Source of the DNA: Nemopilema nomurai
Lineage: Eukaryota > Cnidaria > Scyphozoa > Rhizostomeae > Rhizostomatidae
Assembly (NCBI GenBank): GCA_003864495.1
Contig: ML133443.1
Span: 1,921,486-1,985,485, forward strand
Direction: 5' to 3'
Length of the DNA: 64,000 bases
The notes beneath the pieces were generated by a model. The model was not told the origin of the DNA, searched no databases, and worked only from the letters and a program-made list of their open reading frames with translations. Each line of letters opens with the position of its first letter. Position 1 is the stretch's first letter. A program made the position numbers and the translations under genes. Positions 22,598 to 36,605 of the stretch are shown here, in pieces.

Positions 22598-25500
22598 ATG
22601 TTTCATCATATCTTTTCGGCGATTCTGCTCCTCAACGCAGTGCAGTGGGCCTCAGCTGGTGCTCCTGAAACAGTCATATTCCCCCAGCCTGTTTTAGAAG
22701 TTCCTGGCGAGCCAACCGGGCACCTAAAACCGTATGGCCTGCAGCGAGAACCTGAAGGACCCGTGAAAGAGTACGATGAACCACTTGATGCCGAGGCATT
22801 CTGGCAAAATCACGTCAAGCCGCACATACCATTAGTTTACAGGCAGGCCATTAAAAAGTCACCGGCCCTGGACAGCTGGACTGATGAGTATTTGAGCGAG
22901 CATTATGGTGATCTAGACGTGCTGGTTGAATTGAAGAAAGAAAACAGGACCAGTTCGTCTGGTCGTATGAGGTTGAGGGACTTCCTTAAAATCTATAAAC
23001 ACGAGGAAGTTTACGTCGTTAGTATGCTTCCTTCCGAAATGATGGTAGATGTGCAGGTAAGATTGAATTCAAATACATGCTTGAAATTTTTTCTTCCCAA
23101 GGGGTCTATCCTGTTTGCAGTTTGTCCCTTTGAAAAAATTCTCAGGCGTAGGTTTTCCAGAGACACGAGCCTCTCTAATTTGTTAGAGAGGCCTTGCCTC
23201 CAGTTTTGCAGTTTTACCCACCCTGTCAGAGGTCTAAAGCGTAAGTGAATTCGCACAATAATTTCCATGGTGTTGCGGAACAAGAAGTGAAATTAATCAG
23301 TAATTAATCGACAGCCAAGAGGAAACGAAACTTTCTAATTTTTCCAGTTCACGAGTTGTATGAACTGCCAAGCGATATCAAGAACTCTCCATTAACTCTA
23401 TAAAATATTAATTGGTAGTTTAAAGGGACTGGATTTTTCCCCTTAACTAATTTGGATTTTTCCAAGTTAAAACCTGGAATGCGGAAATTCCGAGTTTTAG
23501 TACTGCCCGTAAATTCAAATTCAGCAAATGTGAAGACAGTACATGAAATGGAGAAAAGACTGGCTAGAAATGATAGGTGAACAGAGGGGGCAGTGGCAAA
23601 TCAGGCCATGTATTTTCTCATGGGGAAGGGCCTGAGGCAAAGGGCTTGAGGCTTGACTTTAGAGAGATAGGTGTCATTCAATTGTATCTTCATTTCTATT
23701 TGTACCCATTAGATTTGTGGCAAAAATTGAAGTAATTTAAAGATACAGTCCTAAAATGCATGTGAATTTCTCGTTTTTGGAATAAGGAACACATGATAGT
23801 GTACAATAATTTGTCAAGTGTTGCCTCCATATACAAGTATGGGGGCAGAGGCTACAATCATCAGCATGACTATTTGACATGACCAGGAAAATGAGCATGA
23901 CTTAGCACAGGGATGCCAATGGAATCCCAGGGTAGGTCATGCTATTTCAGTTGGCATAAGTAACAAAGGGGGACTAACATATCTAAATCATTTGAAAATC
24001 TAATATGGAAAAAACTCTTTTCACGGCTGTGTCATTTTGGCTTGTTGTCAAAATTGGGGGTAGTTGAAAATTTGTCCTGTGCAAAAGAGTACTTGGCTTT
24101 GAGAGTTACCTTCCCCACTAGGTAGGTTATTTCTGTTTTTCTATGCTATTTAGAAGCCATTTACATCTTACACAAAAGCTGAGCTAGTTTAATAATTTTT
24201 TAGGGTGTGGGCAATGAAAGTTTTAATCATTATATAATACTTTATACATTTCTATGTTTCATGTTATTTTATACCTTTGCAGGCTGTGCCAAGTGTGATG
24301 TGTGGCACCTTTAAAAACTTCACCCATGAGTCAAATCTGTGGATAAGCAATGGAGGGACCAGGTCAGTGATCCATTATGATGCTGACCACAACCTCCACT
24401 GTATGATTGCAGGAAGGAAAGACTTCATGATGATTGAAAACAAATATTCAGAAGACCTCTATTTTGGTCCAAAGGTAATAGATCTTAGGAACGATTTGTA
24501 ATATTGCAATGTCTCAACTGCACTGTTCATGGTTTTTGTGAAATTCATAGTAATATGTTGTCCACCTATACAAATATCCTAAAGCTATTCCTTTCAACTG
24601 TTTTTGATACTGTTTGTATAGGCAGTGCTAGGTGGTGTAACAAGATTTTTTATTCTATCTTTCTATCAGTGAATATATTTTTAAAAGTCGACTATATATA
24701 TATAAATTGTTCTATAAGTAAAAGTTTTGAGATAAGAATGTTAAGTTCAATCTACATTTTATGAGCATCATTGTCAGCATTGTATTTAATCCTTCAGAAT
24801 ATTTTATCACAGCAGAAGAGAAACATCCATTTATCATGATTGTGTATAATGTGCCAACATTTTCATTACTAATGTGATGTCTTGGATCCAAATCCCATGC
24901 AGGTTTGGTGTCATTAATGGTGAATAATTTTGAAGAAACTTACAAAATGACACGGTTTATAAATATATCATATATACATAGTGGTTTAGATGTTGTTTTT
25001 TAAGAACTCGGATGAAGTTTTAATTTCAAATGTGCTCTTTTAATTTGTAGCCAAAGGGAGTTGGCTCAGGCTATTCAAAACTCAACCCTGATAAAATTGA
25101 CATGAATCTGTATCCAAATCATGGCAAGGTTCCATGGAAATGGGCAACACTTCACCCAGGAGACTGTATTTTCATTCCCAGTGGTATGTGCTTGGCTCAT
25201 ATCTCTATATTTTTCTCAACTATTTTTTACACTTTCATTTTACACATGGCTTAAAATTGCTAATTGATTATTCTCATCTGCTTATTCTTTGTCATGATAA
25301 TTTGCATTAAGTTTCACATCAAGTTTGATTCCATCGTTGCTATACTGCATATAAAGTTATGTTTTCCCTTTTGCATATACTTTTGTTCATCAACAAGCTA
25401 AGTTAAGCAGTAGCATTGTTGGGGAGTGATGAAATTGTTTAAGATCAAAGCTAGAGATGGTTTGCAGCAAATACACATAAAGTATTGGAACACCTTTGAT

Positions 25501-28112
25501 GTTTCGAAGACCTTTTGTAGAAAAAATTTAACAACATGATTTTAATGCTTTCTCGCTCAAAAAGAAAGCAAGGTACTTCCATGATATTCTGGAAAAATTT
25601 TGTTTATCTTTCAAAGCATTTTAGTTGCGCAAAAAGATTTGAAAAAAATTAACTTGGGAATTTTAGAGGCCTAAAATATGTATAAGTATGGGAGTTTTCA
25701 AGCATCAGGAGTTAACTTATGAAAAGAGATTAGAAACTGTTTTTTACAAAAACAACAGCAAGAGCTTTCAAGAAATTGCGGGAATTGTGGGATGTTCAAA
25801 GAGTGCAGCTTTTAACGTATGTACGTAACATTTTTCGCTTTAAGAACTGTCAAAAATCTGCCACGGCTTGGTAGACCATAGAAATTTTCGACAAAATCGG
25901 TTATCGTTGTTACGTCAGATAGTACCCTTTGCCTGCAAAAAATTGATTTTTAAGAGCCGCCTTTCAACATTGCCATTACCATTCATTTGGGGAAACATCC
26001 AAGTACCCTATATTCAGTGTTTATATCAATTAATGCCAGCCATACTTGTATCTGTAAAGAAAAGCCGTGCACATACAGTATTACCAAATACTAAATGATA
26101 TCCCATTCTGTATTTCGTGCTCTCAAAGAATTCAAGTGGCTTTTTATATCTTCATCGTTATAAAGCTTTTGCTGTGTTTTCCTTGTAGATTTTGATCGCA
26201 GATAGCACTTAAAACGTTGTTATATCGTTGTATTTGAAATAGCATTGTAACCGGCGTGAGTTTTTGAAAAGTTTATCAAGCTTTATTGACTCAGTTCTTC
26301 CTGAGTCACTTGAATTTGGCGCTATTCTTTGGCTTTACGTTGGTTGATTTGTGATAAGGTGGCAGCGCAGAGGTTTCTAATACTAATAATTAATTATGAT
26401 GAATATAAAGTGCTGAAATTTTGGTGCATTCATTGTGTAAATAAGAGCATTTTAAAGGACAAGGAGAGTTTTTCAAAAGATACATTTTTTGATCGCCCAA
26501 ATTTGTTTTGATTCGCCAGAAGATTTGAGTTTCGAAGTGTCACAATACCTTTTGAATGGTAGTGTATTTTTTGCCCAGTACAAGCCCAAACAGATACTAA
26601 TGCCAAGTAAATTATGCATATCTTGTGTTTTGTGTAATGAAAAGTACAACAAAATTGATTTTTTCTTTTTAGTTTACATTCATCAAGTTCGCGCTTATGG
26701 CAGAAGTGTTGCTGTCACAACACTTTTCACGGCTGATGTGCAAGAGAGCTTTTCTAGTGCAGACTGCACCTCTGATGTCATGACAAAATATCATAGAATG
26801 AGTGACATTGACTTTCGCTGGACATACAAAAAGGGAGATGAGACAATTGACATGGGGTTCATGAATGATGAGTTGACAAAACACAGATTGGTTGAGGCAA
26901 TTACAGACAAAGATCCATTCAAAAACAAGGGTGGAAAATTGTACTGGAAACATTTTATAAGATTTGGCTTTACTTTCCCACACATGAGAATAGCTATGAA
27001 TTATAGTAAAGCTAAAGATGTATTTCAAAATCTAAGCGGAGGTAAAGGCTACATTGATTTGGACATGGCCAAGAACTACTCAAGGGAAGAAGTAAAATCA
27101 ATTGTCAGATTGATTGAAAGTCCCCATGGTTTGTATATCATTTCATTTTTAAATGATTAAAAGTGGGTCAGTGGCTGACAGTATCCCAGCCCACCAGTTT
27201 TTTCAATGCCCCTCTGTTTCTGTATACCACAGTAAACATATTTCCATTTATTTTATGTCCTACCATACCTGTTTAAGCCTTGTGCATGCATTCATGTAGT
27301 AGGAATTAATTGGTATAGCATAATCCTTTTCAGAATTCAGGTAGTTATTCACAAAGAGATATTCTTTACCAAAGATAAATGCCAGCAATATACCATTTCA
27401 TTGGTATCAAGGTCATTGGTTTTGTTGTCAAACAATGACAAAATCCATGTAACTGAGCTAAAATGTGTAATTAAGCTATTCCCTCAGTTAACGTTTAAAT
27501 GTTTTGGAGAGTGTTCAATGTTTTGAACAGGTTTTGTTCGAAGTATGGGCACAAAATAGGACATGGGGTTGAAGAGAACGTTTTTGATTCTATGATGCTA
27601 TTTTCAATATCTCCTTGGAAAGTTGCTTTTAATGGTTGATATAGTCTGATTTTGAATTCAAATATTTTTAAAGCCATTTTTCCTTTAAAAAAGGTATTGT
27701 CACTGATGGAAAGCAAGAAATCTTTGCTAAGCCTGGAGAAAAGAGCAAGTTTGATGAGATCAGTTTCACCGACGAGGAAGTAGAAAAGTTTATTAAAGAT
27801 GCCAAGGTAACAAAAAGAATGAGAGAAGAGTATCTTAGTATGATATTTGAAGATGATGATGATGAAAGATCCCAGGAAGAGGGTGAAAGGCAAGACTCAG
27901 AGGAGCAACCAGATGAGGAAGAACCGGATAACCAAGAAGGTGAAGACAAGGGTGCAGAAGATCAAGAAGGGGAGGAAGAACCAGATGAAGAGAACACTGA
28001 AAACGAGGAAGACGAAAAGGGAGATGAACAGGGAGATGAACAGGGAGATGAAAAGGCAGATGAAAAGGGACAAGGTGACAAAACGGACAGCACACCACGT
28101 GATGAACTGTAA
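22598..28112 (+). CDS. ER-lumenal JmjC/cupin 2-oxoglutarate oxygenase with acidic tail and RDEL, five exons
   Basis: Exons: 22598-23056, 24283-24474, 25051-25183, 26673-27128, 27694-28112, all GT-AG with matching phases; 552 residues. A signal peptide (MFHHIFSAILLLNAVQWASA) opens the protein. The fold is JmjC/cupin: HxD as H184-Y-D186 in SVIHYDADHN, and the distal iron histidine H265 in VYIHQVRAYGRS, preceded by HPGDCIFIPS. So the Fe(II) triad is complete and an active hydroxylase is likely; the substrate is unknown. A region near 300-420 has a degenerate EF-hand-like look (GGKGYIDLD). The last exon encodes about 90 residues rich in Glu/Asp, with GDE repeats, ending TPRDEL, an ER-retrieval signal of the KDEL type. 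Such tails occur in calcium-buffering ER proteins. An upstream in-frame ATG at 22523 exists, but the chosen start gives a clean signal peptide. I cannot name the orthologue. Confidence 0.87.
25440..25990 (+). mobile_element. Tc1-like transposase remnant in JmjC intron 3
   Basis: Plus-strand sequence at about 25700-25810 reads QELTYEKRLETVFYKN, then QEIAGIVGCSKSAAFNV, the helix-turn-helix of Tc1/mariner transposases, followed in another frame by NLPRLGRP, the linker motif. The catalytic domain is missing or unrecognisable. A possible terminal repeat (CACATAAAGTATTGGAACAC) lies near 25475; I could not find its partner. Confidence 0.65.
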
Positions 28113-31100
28113 AACTTTTGAACTAAATCGTTTAAAATGATGTTGACTATGCATTGAGCTTTTTTGTACACGCTTTTTGTACACGCTTTTTGTAATTGTT
28201 GTTGTGACGGCAAAAGAATAACTATTTATAGGATTTGACCATAGGTATATTTTCGAGTTGTTTTTCTTTGAACACACCACCTTTTCTAGTTTTTTTTATT
28301 TAGCTCCAGAATTTCTTGCTTTTGTATTGACTGACTATACTGCCTTTCATCAATATTCTGTGAAACGGATAAAATTTTCGAAGTATTTCCCTTAGAAGGG
28401 AATGCTACGAAGAGAGGATCAGTTCTCTGTTTTGAATGGAAGCGTTTTTCATATTGCCGTTACTTGTGTTTCAGCTATAGTAATTTCAAAGTTTGTGTTC
28501 AATTTAAGGTTGTCCTATAGAACGAATTTTATTCGCATTAAAAACTTTTTCCCGAACCCATTTTTTTCGCAAAAGCATCAAGTACACCCGGACCTAACCA
28601 CGTATTTGTAATTTTAACTGTCATCAAGTTGCCAGCTTGCATTCATAGAATAAACAAAACGGGAGACCAACTTAGGCCAAAGTGCACAAGAAAATGCCAA
28701 CTGAGTATCACTTCCATTCTTACGTATCCTTGGTGATTTATCAAATTTAGATAGAAATTGATCTTTAACTGCCTTTAATAGGGATTCCAAGTCAAAGATA
28801 TTTGCAGCTAACAATAGTAGTAGTACAAAACTGTTCACCTTTATATACCATTGATGTTGAATTCTACTTCACTTTTATAACATGTTATACTGGCTGCTTG
28901 ATATGCTTATTTAATCCTTACAACAATTTTCTTCAAACAGCAATTATGTCACGATCCGAATCATTGCTTATAAAATTGCAAATGACCGTGGTTTTGAATT
29001 CGTGTACGCAGTAAAACGTTGCATGCTCCTCCAGTGGTCTTTCTCCAAGTATGTTTTTGCATAAAAAAACTGGCCAATTATCACCGTAAATAAGATATAT
29101 TGCATTGGCATTGGAAAATCCGTTTGATTTAGGAATCAATACTGATAAAGAAAGTATATCTCATTGTTGAATTGGTAAGTAGAAACAGGACGCCAGAACG
29201 AGGCAATCGTTTGCTTACATTGATGCTTACTCGCTGTCCTGTCTGTGACAGCACCTGATGACCCTGTCCATCCGTTTCTCTTGCCCTTTCAATGGCAGCA
29301 GAATTATTGTTTATAGTGCATTGCCAAAACCAGTAGCAATCCTTTCATGGGGATATAAACGCCACTTGTAGTTTGGAAAGGAAGGAGTCTTATTTCTTCA
29401 GTGCAGTGACAAAGGCTATATATGAAGACGGCTTTCCTGACTTGCATGTGAATTTCGCGCTTTGTCTTTGGAGGCCTGTTGCTGGTGCTTCCTTACTCAT
29501 TTTGTGTTCTTGCAGTGGCATTTCTACAGTTTACAATGAGATAACCCTTGCATGACTGTTGTACGGAGTAGAGGGCCTTAAGTGTCATATGTAAGTATGG
29601 CTGTACATGGCTTGGAATCAGAAACACTCAAGCCTATATTCCCCCCTGAAAATTTTGCTGAAGTTGCATAAAGTCGGGGCTAATATCGTTCCTAAGCAAT
29701 GCCAGTATATAGAGGGTGCAGTGGCAATTCTAGCCTTAGAAAACTTGGCAATCACAGAGAATCCTGGAATATGAGTGTACGACGGATACCATATATGTAT
29801 ATAAAAACACCTTATATTAAGGCAGGGATGATACAAGAAATTTTTTTACGGGGGTTCAGTTGTTAGCAGGGGCGCCAAAAAGTTATCAGAAATTTATGAG
29901 TTTACGCTTTAAATGAGAATTTCCGACCTTAACTCCTGATAATAAGGCCCTCTTTTCATTTTCTATGAAGATTATTTCAAATTAATTGCAACAAAGCAGT
30001 ACTACATAGTTTTAACATACCATAAGGTATCAATTTTCAGAGAGGGTGCCAAAAAAGTGAGACTCGGAGCACTAAAAATCAAGTTTAGTGACATAGGAGA
30101 ACCTACCGGATAGGGCAGACACAAAAGAAAATTTTTGAAATTGAGCCTTGTAACGTGGCTATAGATGCATGAAAAAATTTAACAAAATAAATACCGCACC
30201 GCTTAGAATAAAAAGTTCGACAATTCTAATCGATTATTGATATCAAAAAATTATTTTGGAAGATTCTTGCTGGAACTTTGGTGATAGACGATGGGAAACG
30301 GAAGAAAGGATGACCATTGATTCAGTTTGCATATCTCAATGATGTTGAATTGACTGAGAGAATTTCCATTTCTGAAAATACATGTTCACCTTCAAACGAT
30401 TCTTTTTAGGCAAGTATTATCATGCAACAAATGTTTCAACTGCCAATGGGGCAGCGCCTGGAGGTTTCTTTTCACTTCAAGAGAAATTCTTTTCGTTTTT
30501 TCTAAAATCTTCTTTTTTCCAAAACCTTCATGTATTGAATTAATGCATGTGGCAGTTAAGAGACAATGCCCGAGCAAGTCATATCAAAAGCTACGTATCA
30601 AGCATATGGACAGAAACACTAACCAATAAAGAATATCTTCTTAGAAAAGTAGGGGGGGGGGGGAGAATGAAGGGGCCGCAGAAACCCCTACCCCTTAGGA
30701 ACGCAATTCTTCGTAGGAATGATAAGAGAGTTTGTTTATTGTTCGGTATAATCGGTTGGCATGATTTTGATATAACATCCCAACAGTAAACTGAAAGGAT
30801 GCATTATTGAAACGATACGATAAATACATGCAAACATTTTCGGCAAATAGAATGGCCTGGCAGCATAAGCCTCGATTTCATGCGATTTCGCGGTTTTTTA
30901 AAAAAATACGCGAACAACTTTAGAACAAATGGAAGTGAACACGTGGAGAAGAGCAAAGAGACCACTCAAAATGCTGGTAATTGCTAATTTGGTTTCTTGA
31001 TAATTTTCAGTTCTTTCAATTTCGCGTCAGAACATCACACTATGTTGGTGTCAATATTTTTGCCGTTGTATGCCCGTTGTGGCCACAGTTGAACAGTTAC

Positions 31101-34100
31101 CAAGTTTTGTTGGATGATATAGAATTTGCCAAACCGTAAAATCAAAATACGACAACTAATAAATGGAGAAGGCTTTTGCTTCCCTAGAATTTAAAGTATG
31201 GTGATATACGTGTAACAACCACTATTGGTTGTTTAAAGCACTTTTGGTTTTTATGGTAAACAAAACAATAACAGAAAACCAATAGCTAGAAGGGAATATA
31301 TGATACACTAAAGTCAACTTAATCTTAACTGTGGAGAGAAAATATCAACTGTGTGCATAGATGCAGAAGCTTTGCAATGATATGTAGGTTTTAACTCCAA
31401 GTTAAAGTATTGAGAAATTTCCTTTCTAATAAGAAATTGTAGACAAGACCTCATTAGTAAGTAATGAATTGAATCAACTGAAGCTGAAGTCCATCTGCCA
31501 CTTTTGAGGTATTGCAAGGCATGGTGATATTATTGCCAGACTTCCCAATTTATCAAATTACAGCTTTACAATTGCTAAACCTCTAGGAGTATCTTCTGTA
31601 GATCTCACCTACCAGGATTTCTCTACTTTCTCCCAGAAAATCTACTAGTTGATCGGGTGCAAATTGCACATTATTGAGTTTTCTTAATATTTTATAAGTT
31701 CAAAGATTTTTTGAATTCTAAGCAATTGCCATTAATCTCTGACTGTTTCAGATTTTGCCATGTACTAAGATATTTTGGTTTCTGTTGGCTTCAAAAGCCA
31801 GTCAAGCCAGCTTGTTGTTCATAGTTTTGATCTATTGCAGTAAATAAATTGCATCCAAGTTTACAGTAGCAGTGTAGTTTGTATCATATCATTCACCATA
31901 TTTTACTGTTTAGAATTATCAAGCAACTTTGGTAATAAAATGGACAGTGTTAAATGTTTTCTTTGGTTTTATGTTGATATTAGGACACTCATTTTCTGAA
32001 CTGGAAAGCAGAGTGGTAGATAGAAAATGGTGCATCCAAATTGATTATTTTGTCAAATCATAGAAATTGAAACTTAAAGAAGTGAAATGCATTTGAATAA
32101 TCAAAATCTGCCAATGGTATTAAAAAGCAATTTTTATGAAAAACATGGTTTTCTTTTGTGGAATATGAAGACAAAAAATCAGAGTCATAGCTCTTTGAAT
32201 GTTTTGTGTACCTCTAATTGCAGGCAGAAAGCTATGAGCATCAGGTCTTCCCGGGAAAGGCGTGTGACCGCACTCGCACACCTTGGTACACGCCTTCCCA
32301 CACTGAGAAGTGTGTTTTATCGCACGCCTGTTTTGTAATTATTCATTTGTTTTCTAAACCTGGTTTCCATTTACCTGCAACCATAGAAAGGCTGCATGCA
32401 TTGAGCTAAAAAAAATGGCTCAGAATCGTTGGCAGAGGTGTGGCAAGCAAATGTTGATTAGCGCAGGGAACTAACAAGGTGGCAGTAACGCTTTGATGTT
32501 TACTTTGTTCGAGTTAAACATTATGCAGTGCCAGCACGTCATTTTGGAGGACCGTTGTGACAATTATTGCTTACAATAAAACACGGACCAAATGACCATA
32601 ACATGGGGACTAGTTTTACACAACGTTTTGAAAGTTCAAAATTTCAGCACTGTAAACATGAAGTGCGCAGAAGTGCAGCAAGTTCCTGTTCATTCTAATT
32701 TTTTGAAAAGACAACAGAAAACATTTTTATTTGACTACTTTGAAGCAATTTCCGATCCGATGCTCCGCCACGTTTTTATCACAGATTGGCATTGACACAC
32801 ACATGTTTTTAAAACACTATCTTTAATGGTTGATTGTGTGTTGTAAGAACAATCAAAACTTTGTTACATTTTCTCCTCTTTTTATGAGAAACCGCTTTAC
32901 AAAAAACTAAACGGTAGAAGGCTCAAAATTTTAAAAAAACACCGGTAAATGAAAATCAATAAGAAACATTCAATTTTTTATGGCTCTATATAGTATGCAA
33001 CTGAAAATATGTAGTAATAAGAAAAAGTACCAATAGCACTCCATCACACTCCTACCACAATCTAGGAGTGGGAAATGCCACACGTGTGCTAATTTATTCC
33101 CAGGAAGGCCTGAGCATAATTAGTCTGGGAGATACACCTGAGTAATCTGTTAGAGCAATATTTGATTCACCTAAGAATCCTGGTTGTGAGTGAAGTTGAA
33201 GTGAGGCTTAGAATCCCTGAAAAGATAGCAGAAAAGACTGGCCCCTCTTTACCTTTATTGGTTGAAATCTGTTTTGGCTCTTTTCCTATGACCATAGAAA
33301 CCTGTAGTTCAAGTTGCTATGATTCTAATATCTCTTTGAACCCTTAGAAAGTGATAAATGACTAGTTTCATTAAATTTATTATTAGAAATTTCATTTAAG
33401 AACCTCTTTGATCCTCTTTAGATCAAATTAGATGGTTGTTACCTAAGGAGGGAGAGGGCCTTGGGGTTATACACTAGGAGTGTGTTACTCTTCAGAAGTT
33501 ATGTTCCAGAAGTTGGTGCAGTATATTTTGATATATTGAATGTCTTGTGAACAAAAGCTGATTTCTAGAGACAAACAGGGTAAGGAATAATTTATTGCTT
33601 AAAAAGATCACTGAAAATCCTGAGATAGTAGTGTATGGACGCAATATATTTACAAAATAACGTCTTACTTCAAGGTGATATAGATCTTCTTGTTTAAAAA
33701 AATTTAACTATGTATAAAGCATACGGGCATTCTTCTAAGAAAAGTGTGGGGGACAAATGAAGGGGCCTTAGCCCCCCTCATTAAAACACCTCTCGAGGTC
33801 CTAGCTGTTTTAGTTTTCCATTGAGATGTATGGATTGTTAATTCAAACCCAGAAAAGGCTCTCTGCAACACCCCTTTCTGTAGCTTTGAAACTAAAGGAA
33901 AGCATACCTTCTCTATAAAAATGGCCTTCTGAGCACCTACCTTTTAGTTTGCGCTTTTACTGTAAGCTTCTTGTAATTTATACGGAATGTTTCCTTGATA
34001 TTAAAGAGAATAAGAAATGTTTGTTGGTGCTGTTGGTTATACTGAACCTGTGGGAAAAGGTGGGAAAAAATTTGCGAAAAAGTATGTGGCCGATCATTCA

Positions 34101-36503
34101 TTGCTGTTTGGTAACTGGTTTGGCTGTTGTAAATTTGTTTCGACTGGATTTCTTTATTTCATTTGGCCACCCGATAACACAACCAGGCCAATGTCACGAC
34201 CAATTGAGAAGCGAGATTTTACTGTATACATTCTAAGAAATGACGTCATCTTTTTCTGAACATTCAATTCAACTCGTCAACTCTGAACATGTCTGCTGAC
34301 ATTTCATTCCAAGACACGTGAGTTGTTTTGTCCTAAAAGTTTGGCTTCTCATCATCAGATCATTGTTTCTGTGAATTTTATTACAGACACGTCTGCTTCC
34401 TCGATTCCTTTTAATTAGATTTTAATATGACAGTGTCGGTTGCACAATGCTTTAGTCTGCTTTTTAGTCAGACAATAACACATGACGCAAATTTGATGGG
34501 ATAGTACACCAAGTGTCTGGCCCGTGTATTGACAACATTTCTTTACGTCTGTATGTCTGAATGCTTATTACTGTCTGTATGCTTACTACTGGTAAAGAGT
34601 GGCTGTAAATGATTAATGTTCATTTTTGTTTCGTACGACGAACTAAAGTGGCACGGAACAGCGGAAACATAGCTTTGCATACAGATAACTGGCTCTTAAA
34701 ATCTTTAAGGCGTTTATGAATAATTTGAGAATGGCTACCTTGATGACAGTATTTTCACTTCTGTCAACTTCATGTTTGTAAAATGGTTTTGACCTGAAAA
34801 CTGTCTGCTTAAAATTTGCACGACTGGTTGTTTCTTTAAAACTCGAAAAACAAAATCAAGAAAGCAAGATATGTTTGCCTTTCTGAATCCCTGTGTGGTC
34901 GATAGTGCAAAGGTAATGATTTTTTTCTATTCAAAAGGATAGCATTTCTATCCAACATAAAAGCTTAGTGGTACCTGTGTTTTTTGCCAATGTGATGCTT
35001 GGTATGGTCAGAAGATGAGTGGATTGGATGAAGCAAATGCTCCCAAGAACATAAGGAATAAAACGTTCGCAGAAAAGAAGGATTCGGCTTGAAATGGAAG
35101 AGCACGCCATGTCCAAATCAAACGAGAATTCAATTTCCGCCAAAACCTTCACTGATGTCAATTTTCGTATTGGTGGGCATGCAAGTTGGTCGTCATTTCA
35201 CCTAGGTGTTTTGGGGTCTGTCTACATTTCTGCGCAAAATTCCCTTCTATATAGACAGAAAGAGTTCGTCTTTTCTCTTTTAATGAGAGTGATAAGCAGA
35301 AGAACTGTGCAAATTTTGATACAAGCACCAAAATTTCAGAAAACACAAAATGTGATACGCTGAACAATATGTGATATAGACCCAAGTCATATCTGCCCAT
35401 TAGTTCTATTTTTAGATTTAGGTACTCTGACCCAGACCCCTAATTGAACCGGTGACCATAGACGGATAACACCAGATCGTGGAAAAATGAAATTCACAGG
35501 TGAAGGCAGTTTGATATGCTAAAAAGATATTATATAGATTCAATTCATACTTTGTGCCAAAGTTTCATTTTTTTCAAACCTCTTTACCTATTTATCTGCA
35601 TAAAATTCGCTGTTTTCCTTTTAAATTCCTTGCATCTTAAAGCCAATTAATTGTTTTCAAATATAAAGCAGAAATAGTGGTTTGCAAAAAGGAAAGGATA
35701 TAGAAAAATTAATGCTTGGAAGACCTGATATGAGTGTGGACCTAATATTAATCTTGATTTAATTTCAGTTTGTACGGAATCAGAGTTTAGTGAAATTGCA
35801 ATTATTACTGAGCTCTGATTTGCCGAAGGTTAACGCTAGAGCCTGTTTTGCAAAACTGCTTATCTGCCAGGCACTCAAATGTGTATTTGCAATGGACTAG
35901 ACTTACCACTACTTTACGAAGGCAAAGGTTCCTTTTTCATAATTTTTTGACTTTTAACCAAACAAATTGTCAAGGAACAATATGTTTTGTTTTCAAAGCT
36001 CTATGTTCATCACAGGCTTGGTGCAAAAAGATGGGAACTTATTCCTTGTCTTCAGTAACCATAACAAGATTTTAATCGGAACTATATCTAATCTTTTTCA
36101 GCGTACCAAACTGCCTTTACATGAAAAATTTCAACTTTCAATTATTTGACGTTCACCGTTTATGGCTATGGTGTAATTAGAGGTCTGGACCAGAGTACCC
36201 CTCTGATTGGTCCTTATATACCCAATCATGTGCTCTGCACACATTTCTCTAGTGTTTTTTAATACGCGGCGGGCAATTCATTTTTCCACGTTATCGAAAA
36301 AGCACTTTATTTCTGCGAAAACTGCTAATATAATCCAGCTTCAATTCTTTATTGCTTCGCCATCTTCGCAAACATGCCTGTGAAGTGGTGAGGGAGACCA
36401 GAAATCGTGAACCAAAGAGAGAATACACTTTCGAAGAAAAGATACACGTGAAGCGTAATATGCAATTTGTAATTTTCTTTAACGAAAGGTTAAGTATGTG
36501 CAT
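28113..36503. other. Gene-poor stretch, 8.4 kb
   Basis: No frame over about 125 codons and none with a recognisable domain. The 3' flank of the JmjC gene has two tandem copies of GTACACGCTTTTT at about 28167-28190, which match the terminus of the TA-flanked MITE. A G12 run lies at about 30652. Nothing else is recognised. Confidence 0.45.
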
Positions 36504-36605
36504 AAAGGTGGCGAAGTAAAGGTGACGAAGTAAAGGTGGCGAAGTAAAGGTGGCGAAGTAAAGGTGGCGAAGTAAAGGTGGCGAAGTAAAGGTGGCGAAG
36601 CAAAG
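36504..36605. repeat. 14-bp minisatellite
   Basis: About seven tandem copies of AAGGTGGCGAAGTA with few differences. The minus strand has no stop codon in the array, which produces spurious repetitive frames. Confidence 0.9.

Noticed and set aside
27835..28280. Several overlapping frames on both strands at the JmjC 3' end
   Set aside because: They are by-products of the low-complexity GAAGAT-rich exon encoding the acidic tail.
32218..32409. Possible exon after an AATTGCAG acceptor
   Set aside because: The frame is short, lacks homology features and contains local GTGTG/CACAC self-complementarity; no neighbouring exon was found.
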